A stretch of 64,000 bases of DNA from Caecitellus pseudoparvulus (Eukaryota > Bigyra: Bicosoecida), in contig CBFFRQ010000068.1 of the NCBI GenBank assembly GCA_965644315.1, forward strand, positions 186,001 to 250,000, written 5' to 3'. The notes beneath the pieces were generated by a model, which did no database searches, was not told the DNA's origin, and was given only the letters and a program-made list of their open reading frames with translations. The position numbers and the translations under genes are program-made. Positions 1 to 10,459 of the stretch are shown here, in pieces. Numbering within the stretch: position 1 is the stretch's first letter; every line of letters starts with the position of its first letter.

Positions 1-1
1 A

Positions 2-2842
2 CAGCAACCCGGAGCGTACCGACTGGGGTATCAACCCATGCCATTGGCAAAAGACAAGGGCCGACCTGCCGAGCCGCGCAGTTCCAGGCAGCCTTATGCC
101 CGGCACGACTGGAGGTCTGGCGCAGGTGCCGCTGAAGCCCTGCAAGGCGGACACGCCAAGGCAGGGGGGGTGGACCCGCAGGCTGCGGCGCGGGCAGCTG
201 CTGCAGACGCCCGCGCGAAGGCTGAGGCGCAAATCCGGGCCTTGGAGGCCGCACGCCGTGAAGCTGCCCAGCGACTGAAGGACGCCGCCCAAGCCAGGGA
301 GCGAGCCCGTAGGCAAGCCATGGCGGAGGCCAAGGCCGCCGAGGCCAGGCGCGCCAAGGCAGCATCAAGGGAAGCACGTCGGCGAGCCGAAGCGCTGTCA
401 GCACGCCGTGCGGCTGAGAAAGCTGCTCAGGCTCAAGCTGCAGAAGCGCTGCGACGTGCCAAGGCTGCAGCTGAAGCCCAGGCAGCTGCGCGCGCCCGCG
501 TCGCTGAGCAGGAAGCGGCACACGCCAAGGCACGAGCTCGTGCAGCCGCAAAGCAGAGGGAACAGGAGCGGGCCGAAAAGGCAGCCGCGCGGGAGCGGGC
601 AGCGGCGCGGGAGCGGGCAGCTGCCGAAGCTCGCAGGGCAGAAGCCGAGGCACGGCAGCGGGCGAAGGCGAAGGCCAGGGCGGCGGCTGGGGCCCGGCCG
701 CGGAGTGGCGCTTCAGACCGTTCACGGCACAGCGCAGGGTCCAGGCCCAGCACCGGGGCCAGGTCCAGCCACTCGGACCCAACTGCACCGGCGCACAGCA
801 AGCGCAGCGTGCAGTCCGCGGATCCCCAGGCGCGCCGTCGGGGATCCGGCGGGCGCCGAGTGGTGCACCTGCACGCCCAGGCGAAAGATGGTGCCCATGG
901 CGTGCGTCGGGAAGACGGCCGGCTAATGCTGAACACCGCCGCTGCGCATGCTGCGAGGGACAAGCTGGCCTCTGACACAAGTGTGCTGAAGCGACAGGAG
1001 GTGTTGCAGCATGCAGGGACAGTGCAGCGCAACGTGCAAGGCGCGGTCGCCGCTGCCCTTCAGTCAGTAGCCGCTGCTCGGGGAGCAGCGCCTGCTCCAG
1101 CACCTGAACCCAGCACCGGGCGAAGCAGGGCTTCTCTCAGCCAGGCACATGTTGATGCCCGAGCGGCGCTGCGTGCGCGGGTCAGGGGAGCCATGGGAGG
1201 AGGCCAGCCACCTCCAGGCATGTCTGAGCACAAGCACAAGCGCGCGGCGAAATCGAAGGCCCCAGCTCCAGCTCCAGCCCCAGCCCCAGCTGTAGCTTCC
1301 CCCAGTGAACAAGCACGTGCTGAGCGTGCGAAGGCCCGCGAAGCTGCTCGAGCGGAGATGCGTCGGAAGATTGCAGCTGACCGCAAAGCCGCCAAAGGGT
1401 CCAAGTCACTGGCCGTCGTTTTCGAGCCTCGGGTAGTTGGAGCGGGGCGGGGTGATGATGCGGAGCGACCGCCCACTGTGGACTCTGATGTCCAAGGCGT
1501 GCATGCTGAAGGCTTCGGTGCTCCGCCAGTGTCAGCCCCCACAACTCCCGGTGGGCACAAGGTCCCGCAGTATGCCGCGCCTGAGTCCCCCGCTGTTCGC
1601 GCTGCGGCGGCTGTTGGCGAACTCCTGGCCTTTGGGGGTGAGGGCTTCGCGCCTGACAAGGCAGCGCAGGGGCATGGCGGACGGCGAGGCACTGCCTTCA
1701 CTGCACAGGCAACCAGTGCTGATTCTCCCCCAATCGAGGGCCGGCGCGTGCCAAAGGCAGGAGAGCTGGGCTCCGCCCCGACCACCGCAGAGCGTAGAGC
1801 AGCACGGGCTTCACAGCGCACCTCGCTAACTTCCCAGCGCCAAGAAGATGCCAAGCGGATCGCGGCACTGAAGGATGCCGGGCGCTCAGAGCTGGCGCCA
1901 TCCAGGCACGCCCTGCGCCGGGGGGCGTCGCCCCCCACCCTGTCAGTGCCACACGAAGGAGCGGGGGGCGGAAAAGAGCCTGGCAGTGACGGGGAAGGTG
2001 GGGGCCATGAGGGCAAGACGACCCCAGAGGCCGCGAGCCTGCCGCCCTCTGCGGAAGCGTCCCCCGCCGCTGCTGCCCTGCAGCAGGCAGAGCAGCAGGC
2101 CCAGGCAGCCAAAGAGCAGTATGAGTATGTTAGCATGTTGGTGGACATGCACGCCACGTTGCATGCAGGACAGGGCGAGGACCTGGCCGCTGCCGTTGCA
2201 GCAGCCAGCGCTGGCGATGGAGGCGGCGCCGCTCGGGAGGCTCCCGCCCAGCAGGTGGCGGTGGACAGCGCACCCGGCCAGGAGGTGGACGAAGAGTGGC
2301 TCGATACAGACTCTGAGGCAGAGGACGCGGAGTTTGAGGCAGAAGCTGCTGCCATTGCCGGCTTGATGCAGGAAGGCGAAGAGAAAGATGAGGAGGCTGG
2401 GGCCGTGCCCGGGCGGGCCGCCCCGTCTCGACGACCACCCCAGCCGCCTGGCATGGGGGCCCGTGTGGGCCAAGATGTCGTCACTGCCCGGCGTGCACCC
2501 GTAGCAACTGGCATTCGACACTTGGTGGACGTGCAGCGCAGGGACACGCCCATGCACAAGGCTGAGGCTATGCGGGAGTGGCTCGAGGCCAAGCTGGGCT
2601 TCACAAAGTTCCTCACGGCCTACGATGCCCTGAGCAATGCCCCTCCTGGTGAGGCCCCCCACGAGGTCATGGCCATTCTCGGGGATGATGCCCAAGCCTT
2701 CGATGTGCTCATGGAGCTGACCGCTGTGGAGGCTCGACTGTACTCGGCGCCGCCTCAACGACCAAGTCGAGACTCTGCAGCACCCTCAGAACAAGGGGGG
2801 GCACGCATACTTTGGGAGGCTGGTCCACCTTCTTCTCCTTAA
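2..2842 (+). CDS. Ala/Arg-rich coiled-coil protein with NEK-like C-terminal tail (5' end outside window)
   Basis: The frame is open from base 2, before the first ATG at 38, so the gene probably begins upstream of the window; I see no promoter or start that would force ATG 38. The first ~230 residues are a very biased Ala/Arg/Glu/Lys stretch, probably a long single helix or coiled coil. An Ala-Pro run lies near 1258-1295, and the middle is Ser/Pro/Gly-rich and probably disordered. An acidic patch is at about 2290-2400. The last ~80 residues are more ordered: a segment reading MREWLEAKLGFTKFLTAYDA, then an ILGDD motif and a short helix. From memory this resembles the conserved tail of NEK1/NEK5-type kinases, and the NEK gene at 12116-17176 ends in a comparable tail (AELRAACIAEVGEAVFHKL). 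The inference is that this is the regulatory part of a second NEK kinase whose catalytic domain is upstream. That is only moderately supported; a kinase-less coiled-coil protein is the alternative. Confidence 0.6.
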   Translation, partial: QQPGAYRLGYQPMPLAKDKGRPAEPRSSRQPYARHDWRSGAGAAEALQGGHAKAGGVDPQAAARAAAADARAKAEAQIRALEAARREAAQRLKDAAQARERARRQAMAEAKAAEARRAKAASREARRRAEALSARRAAEKAAQAQAAEALRRAKAAAEAQAAARARVAEQEAAHAKARARAAAKQREQERAEKAAARERAAARERAAAEARRAEAEARQRAKAKARAAAGARPRSGASDRSRHSAGSRPSTGARSSHSDPTAPAHSKRSVQSADPQARRRGSGGRRVVHLHAQAKDGAHGVRREDGRLMLNTAAAHAARDKLASDTSVLKRQEVLQHAGTVQRNVQGAVAAALQSVAAARGAAPAPAPEPSTGRSRASLSQAHVDARAALRARVRGAMGGGQPPPGMSEHKHKRAAKSKAPAPAPAPAPAVASPSEQARAERAKAREAARAEMRRKIAADRKAAKGSKSLAVVFEPRVVGAGRGDDAERPPTVDSDVQGVHAEGFGAPPVSAPTTPGGHKVPQYAAPESPAVRAAAAVGELLAFGGEGFAPDKAAQGHGGRRGTAFTAQATSADSPPIEGRRVPKAGELGSAPTTAERRAARASQRTSLTSQRQEDAKRIAALKDAGRSELAPSRHALRRGASPPTLSVPHEGAGGGKEPGSDGEGGGHEGKTTPEAASLPPSAEASPAAAALQQAEQQAQAAKEQYEYVSMLVDMHATLHAGQGEDLAAAVAAASAGDGGGAAREAPAQQVAVDSAPGQEVDEEWLDTDSEAEDAEFEAEAAAIAGLMQEGEEKDEEAGAVPGRAAPSRRPPQPPGMGARVGQDVVTARRAPVATGIRHLVDVQRRDTPMHKAEAMREWLEAKLGFTKFLTAYDALSNAPPGEAPHEVMAILGDDAQAFDVLMELTAVEARLYSAPPQRPSRDSAAPSEQGGARILWEAGPPSSP

Positions 2843-2949
2843 CAATTCAACAAAGACTTGCGCCATCTTGCTGGCAGGTGCCTCTGCCTCACAACGAGCA
2901 CCCTTGTGAGACTCGCAAATGCACCACGCCAAGTGCTGAACGCGAGGCG

Positions 2950-5900
2950 ATGAGCTTGGTTGACTTGCCACCGGCCGCCTGGGGCACCTTGTTCGACTAT
3001 GATGACTACCCTCTCGTTCTGTATGCTTACCTGTGTGAGTTCCTTTGTTGAGCCACTTCGCTCGCAAGGCATGGGCTCAGCAACCGAAGCAATTTCCGCA
3101 CTGTTGCTGCGCAATAATGCTCTCAGGTCGCTGCAGCAAGGGCACACTCCGCGCTTTACTGCGAGGGGATCAGACTATATTTCGCCGTGTTCTTACTTCA
3201 GCTGTCGACGACGAATGGATCGTCCGTGTCACTCGTCGCCCGCAAAGCGACGATGCGCCGCACCAGCTGCCGGACTTGGACTGGAAGCTCGCCACAAAGC
3301 AACTCCGCCTGGTGGGCACAGGCAACACCCTCCTTCAGGCTGGACATGCAGCGGCTGCCGAGACGTTCTTCCAACGCGCCCATGAGGTTGCACAACCAAG
3401 CATAGACAGTGCAGACGCTGCGCCGCTGTTTGCTTGCCCAGATGACCTCTTGGTCAAGCCGCCAGGATACGAGCGGGAACCAGCGCTGCAGCCCACTGAG
3501 GCGCGCCAAGGCAGTGGCAAGCGACATTCTCGCCCAGTGCTCGCGAGAGCAGCAAGCACTGGCGCCTCGGGCGGGCCTTCCCGCAGGGCCCCGCCTCGCG
3601 CGCTCGGCTGGGCCAGCTCTGGCGAGCACCTGCCTCAGGAGAGGGGACATTGCCACTGGCTACAAGGCAGGCTACATCGGGCATGTCCGCGGGCTGGTGA
3701 CAACTGTAGGCGCACCCTACTTGATTGCGAGCGGGGGCTGCGCGGAGGCTGGTGTCCTCAGGTTCATGAGCCCGACATGTGGGCGCTTGTCTGCTGCTTG
3801 GGCCACAGGAATTGGGCTCGATCCTTCAATTGGGCTGTGTATGCTGTGCTAATGCTGATATGGGCTGCAATCTACACAGTCGTAGTCTTCTTCTTCAGCT
3901 ATGCTGCGCTCTGCATACCCGTGGTCGCGTGGCACACTGCATCTCAATTCGTCCTTGGGTTCTTTCAGCCAAATGATCTGGCGAAGGACTTCTCCGTCGT
4001 TGAGGAGAACATTCACACCGTGCAGGAAGGGCTTTGGGCTGCGCTCCAGGGCTTGGGATTTTACATCGCTCTCGTATTCTTCGGTCTGATCTTTGAGCAG
4101 GTCTCGGACCAAGTGCAACAGTTCACCGCGTGGCAGGCTTGGAGGCAGGTGTCGCGTGGCGCGTCTCATCTGGGGCAAGGAGACCAAGACACGGGCCCTT
4201 CCATGTCAGCGATCGGCTCTCTTGGCGTCAAACACGGCTCAGCGGAGGGTTCTGGGTCCCCGCACTCCTTCAGCCGCGCCCCCAACTCTCTCGCCGCCCA
4301 AGCTTGCACAGGCGAGGCAGCAGCGGCTGCGGCTGCACTGCAACACGTAGCAGTGCTACCACCTTCCCTTCGAGTTGCTCTACTCCTGAGGCAGGACCCG
4401 TTGAGTGTGCTGTCGCTCCCTCAACCTGATGTTGGTGACGCTGCGAAGGTGTGCAGCGAGCTTGCCAAAACTCACAGGCTGAACTGTGTCTTTCCCGTGC
4501 CGGAATACGCACTTGGCCTGTCTGATGACGAAAGGTCTGACGTTTATCGGCGGCAAACGGAGGGGGCCGCGTATGTTGCCCAGTTTGAAGGGTATTGCCA
4601 CACACCAGTGAGCCAGGTGGATCGGGAAGCAGCTCAGGATGCAGAATGGCAGCGTGGGGATGCGCCAAGCCCTGCCTGGCGTGGCAGCGCCAGCCGCTAT
4701 GCTCCACAAGGATACACTGTGTTCGGAACGGCTCGAGCTGCCGAGACTGCGCTAGACATGCTGTCACCTTGGCTCTCACCCAGCGCGAAATGGGTGCCCA
4801 GTTGTGCGGTCTTGGAGGAGGATGAGAGGCACGCCATCCACCACGCTCTGCTCAGGGCATGTGCCTTACGCACGGCTGACGATGCGAAAATGCTTCGCTT
4901 TGTTGGAAGCCGCGTTTTGGGTGGAAAAGGGGCTAAGATTCCCGAATCACCGTGGTGGGACAGTGCGGGCTGGCTGCGTTGGACGCAGGGACGAGGAGCT
5001 GGCACTGCAAGCGGCCTAGCGAGCGCAGATACTGACGCCTCAGCAGCTCGTGAGAATCGACCTCTCACACACATGTTGCATGGCTCTGAGTGGTATAAGT
5101 GGTGGCTGGGGTTAGAGGTTGCCCAGTGGCTTGAATCTGTGTGGTGCCAGAAGTGGCCGCTGCAACTGCACGTTTACGTCGCGGGGTCTGTGGTCACGGG
5201 GGAGTTTGCGTGGGTCCTTGAGCCTATTTTTGCACGATTGGCGGGCCAGTTTCCATCGTGCATGCCCAACCCGTTCCTGCGTACAAGGATCTCGCGCGAC
5301 GTGCCACGAGCTGCACCAAGAGCGGGAACCTTGATCTCGGCATTGCTTCAACGAGGGTTAAGGAACGGACTGCCGACGGACACGACTTGCGAGGGCGACT
5401 CACACGCAAGTCGCTGTGCCATGGAAGGTCTACTTCCATTGGAACACCGTAGCGAGCAGTGGGAGGGTATGGCAAGCCTTGAATTCGATACCCGTGATCG
5501 AAGGCTGGTTTTCAGGTGCCAAGAAGGCTGTCTGCCGGGAAACTTGAAACGGCCAGCGCCTGCGCCGTGGAGCGGCAGGTACTCAGGCCAGCATACCCTA
5601 TGGAGACTTGTTGCGCACCTCATACGCCATAAACCAGAGCTTCATAAGCGGTGGACGGAGGCAATCTGTGTCTGCAAGCCGGAAGAGTTCTTCTTCACCA
5701 GCAGCCCTGCGCCGGTGCTTCGTAGTGGGGCGTCACCTCGGAAGTTGCGGCGGAAGCAGCGTGCTCGCTTACAACCAGAACACATGTACGTCAAGTTCCC
5801 TATTCAGGCTCCCAGCGGTGGGGGGTTTGCTGGTTGCCACCACTTGCTGCTTGAAGCTCGGGCCGGCCATGCATGGGTACGATGGGGCAGCCAGTCAGCC

Positions 5901-8024
5901 CGCTCCCAGCTGCAGCAGCACACCGTCCGTTCACGCACAGACCAGATCCCAAAGCAGATGTACAAACATGAGCGGGAACAATGGTGCTCAACACTTGCCA
6001 TGCATGCTGACAACCAAGTTCTGAACAGGCGGAAAGGTTCGTGGCAGCGGCCGATGTTCATGGCATCCGCCACAACGATCAAAGACTCTGTGGACCTCGA
6101 TCCATGTTTGTGGCGGCTCGGTGGCTTTTTGTCCCGGGTGGGAGGAGCATCTGCCGTTTGGACAGCTGCACCAATCCCACCGCACGCTGGCCAGCAGAGG
6201 GGGCCGCGTGTGAGACCCAAGGCGCGATTCCCACAAATCATTGACGAGTCTGCTGAATGCGGCAATGCTGCAGCGAGTCGCATGCAGCAGTGGCTAGCTG
6301 CGGCGCCTTCAAGCGTGCAGGCATCTGCGCACTGTTGGGGAGTAGATAGCGATGCAGAGGAAGACTACTCAGACTTGTCTCTGGGCATGGATCCCCGGCA
6401 CTTGTCCCAGCCAGACACGGATGGTGCTGAAGGGCAGTTTGCCTGGGCTTGGGCGCTGGGGAAGCAGCTCCATGCCGACGAAGTTCGGCAACTCCCGCCC
6501 AGTGCAGAATTTGAGGCAGCACTTCCACTGACCACTTTGCCTGCTCTCCCTATTCCCGTTTTGGGTGAGCCACTCAACGCGTGGCTGCCTAGCAAAGCTG
6601 GCTTTCTTCAAGTAGACTGTGCACTGCAAGCACCCTTTCTTGGCTTGGCAGCCATCGGCACTCAAACAGCAACCTCATTGCAGACCCTAGCATTGGCTGC
6701 ACGACGGATTGTGGGTGGCAATCTTGGCATGCCTGTGCCCTGGTTAGAGCTGCGCATGCTCGCGTCTGCTTTGGCCATGAACCACCAACAGCTGCAACAA
6801 TCAAGGCAGACCAGGCTTGTCTGCGCAGGGATGAAGGAAGAAGTGCAATTCGCCCAAAGGGGTGTGTCTCTCAGTGGAGAAGCAGCTGACGCGGTGTTTT
6901 CTTCCGCAGTCGGAGACGTCATGCACTCCTGCCGACACGTCATAGCCATGCACCGGGCTGTCGGAATCCCTTGGCGCGGTGGTGACCACCTTCACCACTG
7001 GGAGGCAGCCTGCTCACATATTGCTGCTGTGCGAAGGCAAGGACTGCGCCTTCCGCCGCTGCCACAGCCTCCCTGTCCTCAAGCGCCTCCTTGCAAGCTG
7101 CGGCCTTGTGCTGCTGAGCGCAATGCGCTTCCATGTCAACCTCAACGTGCATCACCTCCACTACCCTCAAACAGCTCAACCCACTTTCTGCGGCTTGTTC
7201 TCCCCCCCACACTTGGTCTGTCAACAGGCGGCACGGCTGAGAATGCGTGGAGTGATGTGCTTGACGAGCTAAAGAAGGACGGGCTCCGCTTGCTGCAGAT
7301 GGATGAAGCCCACCCTGGCCTGCGGATTGGTGTGCGGGGCTTGCCCCCTTTTGACGTCTTACATCATGACTTCGAGCTTGTGGTGGAAGGTGGCTTTGCC
7401 GTTCCAAGCGACGATGAAGACGAGCAGATGGGTGGTGGCATGGGTGGTGAGTCGTCGGAATCTGACTTCAGTGACTCAGAAGAAGAGAGAGAAGGCGAGG
7501 ACATCGGCGAAGTGGACGACTTGCCACCACACGACGGTCACTTTGGGGCAGCCGAAGCAGCCGAAGTAGCGCGAGGAGGTGCAGCTGCACCTGCCAGAGT
7601 GCGAAGGCGCCGAGGAAGAGCCCATGGGCAGGATCAAATTGGTGCTGCACTTGATGAAGCTCTTGCGATTGACCTGGACAGCCCACACACTAAATTACCC
7701 GCTAACTTGCAAATTGCGGCCAACGGACAGACCAAGGTTCGTGTTCCAACTGGGATACCTTTGGCCTCTCCACCCAGGGTGCCAGCTCGACACGAAACCG
7801 AAGAGCAGCTTGAAGAACGCCTGGCAGCTCTGGGGGGTGCCCCCGATGAGCAAGCCCTCCGCTTGTCCCAAATGGACCATTTGACGCAAGAGCTGTTGAT
7901 GGAGATCGCCCGCTGTAGCGCAACATGGGACGCATTGCTGGCTGAAGGAATTCCGGACGACGTCCTGGCTGTCCTGCCTCAACTCGCCCAAGGGCCTTGG
8001 CAGGAACCGCTCGGCATTTTTTGA
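2950..8024 (+). CDS. Large hypothetical protein, possible N-terminal F-box, two membrane segments
   Basis: The long frame covers 3045-8024, but its first ~30 codons look unnatural. A better start is ATG 2950, whose product (MSLVDLPPAAWGTLFDYDDY...) resembles an F-box start (LP...LF.Y). It needs an intron from about 3033-3035 to about 3136-3165; either of two donor/acceptor pairs restores frame and I cannot choose. After this comes a TPR-like helix pair (GNTLLQAGHAAAAETFFQRA) near 3320-3400. Two hydrophobic segments lie near 3825-3970 and 4040-4110 (AVYAVLMLIWAAIYTVVVFF; LGFYIALVFFGLIFEQV). The remaining ~1200 residues are soluble with a strongly acidic Ser/Glu patch near 7390-7530. The stretch 3560-3800 is Arg/Gly-rich and could hide another intron. 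I do not recognise the family. The stop codon is one base from the stop of the convergent kinesin gene. Confidence 0.6.
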
Positions 8025-8025
8025 T

Positions 8026-10390
8026 TTACCACGCTTGGCCTTGCCCGATGTCACTAACAGGCACCCCCCCCAGCTCTTCCACTTGCGCCCGCAACGCGTC
8101 GTTCAGGGCAACCATGAACTGCAAGTCCTCGCCAGCAGCGGCAAGTTGCCTTGCTGCAAGCTCCAGCTTTGCTCGGAGCTCCTCGACCTCGGAAGAGGCC
8201 CCCTGCACGACTGTGCGGAACATCTTAAGCTCCTTGCTCTTTGCCCCCCGTAGCGCTGCTCTGTGAGCTGCACGAGCCTGTGCAAGGTCTGCCTTCGCCC
8301 GTCGCTTGGCTTCCTCCAATTCCAAGCTCAGCATGCTCTGATCTGCTTTAGCCTGCAAGAGCTCCAACTGAAGCTGCACCATCTCCGGCGACTCTTGGTG
8401 ACCGCTTGCGTCCACCTGCATCAAAGCTTGCTTCTTTTTCTCTGTGTCAGCAGTCAACTCGGCACGCTGTTTCTCGAGAGCCTCGGCCATTGCTCTCGCA
8501 TGCTCCTCGGCAAGGGCTTGCCGCTCCTCTTTGGCAATCTTCTCCCTAAGCTCGGCGTCCTCTTCGAGGAGCAGAGTGTGCGCGGCAGCTTCTTGTCGGG
8601 CCTCAGACTCTTCCCTCATCAGTACTTTGATCTCCGCCTTGAGCTGAGCCGCGGCTGCTTCACTTGTTTGGAGGCTGGCTTGGTCTTGCTCAAGCCCCTG
8701 GATGAGGCCGGCAAGCTCCGCTTTGTGCACGCCATCTTCGCCTCCATCTTGTAGTAGCTCTTGGTACTGCTCAAGCTTTTCCGCGATGCTGGACCGGAAG
8801 GATGCCATTTCCCTGCGCCTCTTGTCGTACAGTTTTCTTGCTTTGCCGCGTGCCTTCTCCAGAGCTGCGATCCGCTGCAGCGTGGCGACTTTCTCCTCCT
8901 TAATCGTGAGCATGACGCTCTTGATACGTTGTTCATCTCGCAGGTTCTTCGCCCTCTCTTGTTCGTACAGTTCTGACAGCTTGCGCTGTTTCTCCCAGTC
9001 TTGGGCTTGAGCCTCCTTTAGCGCCTCCAGCTTCTCCTCCATGTCAAGCACTTGCTGATGGGAAGGTCCCTCATGAGCACCGCCTTCGCCAGCTGCCTCC
9101 CTGGCCGCCTCAGCTTCCGCGAGAGCTTGACGAAGGGCCGTAATCTCCTCCCTCAGTTCTCGTATGACTTGCTGGGACACATCCTCGTTTCTCTTTGTCG
9201 TGTTTTTGATACGCTTGGCATTGGCGGCGTAGCGGAGAGTGGACAGCGATTCCTCGTAGTTGTTGTCTGCTGGGGAAAGTGTCGCAACCATGACAGTCAA
9301 GGAATTCCCACCAAGGCTGTCTTGCAGTAGGCGCGTCAGCTTCGAGTCTCTGTAGGGTATGTGCTTCTTCCCCTCTGCAAGGCCGTTGATGACTTGACCA
9401 AGGGTTGAGAGGGACTTGTTGATTGCTGCGCCTTCCCTCAGCCGCTCGCCTTCAGCGCCAGTCTTGCTCTGGCGCTCTGATCCTGCAAGGTCAACGAGGT
9501 TAATTCTTGCAGAGAGCTCTGTCGTGCGTTGCTTGCCGTCTCCAAGCTGCTCGACGTCCTTTTGCTTGATCTTCAAGGTGAAGCAGGAGTGAGAACGCGA
9601 GGACCGCGCGTTCATGCTGGTTGAAGCGACTCTGCGTACCCGATTCCCAGATTCAATGTACTGACTCACGCTCTCTGCAGAATCCACGACCAGCTCTGCC
9701 AGCCCTTGCACATAGATGCCCAGCTTGGGGTGCTGGCGAACTTCCAGCTTGCGGTCAGAGGGGTTCAACAAGTCCTTGATGACCTCATTGTAGATCTCTA
9801 GGTATGCTACTGTGATCATTAGCTCCTTGTCTGGGTTCTCCGCCTGCATGTCGCCCAAGAGCTTGAACAGGACCATGTTGATTCGGGGGATGATCCCAGG
9901 ATCAGTGTCGCTGCCCATCATGCTCCATGACTTTCCACTGCCCGTCTGCCCGTACGCGAAGACAGTTCCGTTGAACCCTTCAAGTGCTTGTTCAACTATG
10001 GGTTGGGCAAGATCTGCGTACACTTGTTCTTGGTTTGACTGCGGGTTCAACGAGAAACAGGGTGTGGGTGCCATCTCCATCACAGATTAGGCCCAGCGCC
10101 TCACCTCGGAGTCATAGCAATAGTCGAAGGCAAAAGACTTGCGGGCATCCCCGGCATGTCCAGGCGGGGCGTTCAAATGAATGGATGATCCGTCTACCTC
10201 GACAACGCTCTCGCAGCCAAGCTATGAAAGACAAGCCCATGTGGAAGTGGCAATGACCTCTACCACCATGAAACGCAAAGTCGAAACGCACCCCTTCCTC
10301 TCGTGAATTGAAAGGACGGACGCGAACAGCCACACGAACATTCGTGCTGGCACCCCCCACTTTGGGGCTGAGAGTGCTCTCGGCAGCCAT
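8026..10390 (-). CDS. Kinesin motor protein, kinesin-3-like
   Basis: Microtubule-dependent ATPase motor. I model three exons: 10390-10292, 10209-10105 and 10038-8026, giving 738 residues. The introns (82 and 66 nt) begin GTGCGT and GTGAGG, end in AG, and both keep phase 0. Splicing restores a continuous N-terminal motor: VRVAVRVRPFNSREEG, then a VEVDGSS strand, then FDYCYDSE joined to SNQEQVYADLAQP. Motor hallmarks are the P-loop GQTGSGKS, switch I NARSSRSH, switch II LVDLAGSER, and YRDSKLTRLLQDSLGGNS. The motifs VRQHPKLGIYVQGL and TGAEGERLREGAAINKSL are typical of the kinesin-3 (KIF1/Unc-104) class. From about residue 360 the protein is continuous coiled coil. I see no FHA or PH domain, so the cargo-binding part is shorter than in classical KIF1 proteins. 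It lies 70 bp downstream of the DHHC gene on the same strand. Confidence 0.9.
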
Positions 10391-10459
10391 GGAGACTACA
10401 ATCGAAGCAGCGTGGCAGGACCTGGCCGCCAGGCTCTGCAGCAGGCAGACGCAAGGTGC

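Noticed and set aside
1060-2616. 518-codon open frame on the minus strand
   Set aside because: Antisense to the Ala/Arg-rich gene; its Ser/Ala/Arg bias is what the reverse of GC-rich Ala codons gives, and no family resemblance was seen.
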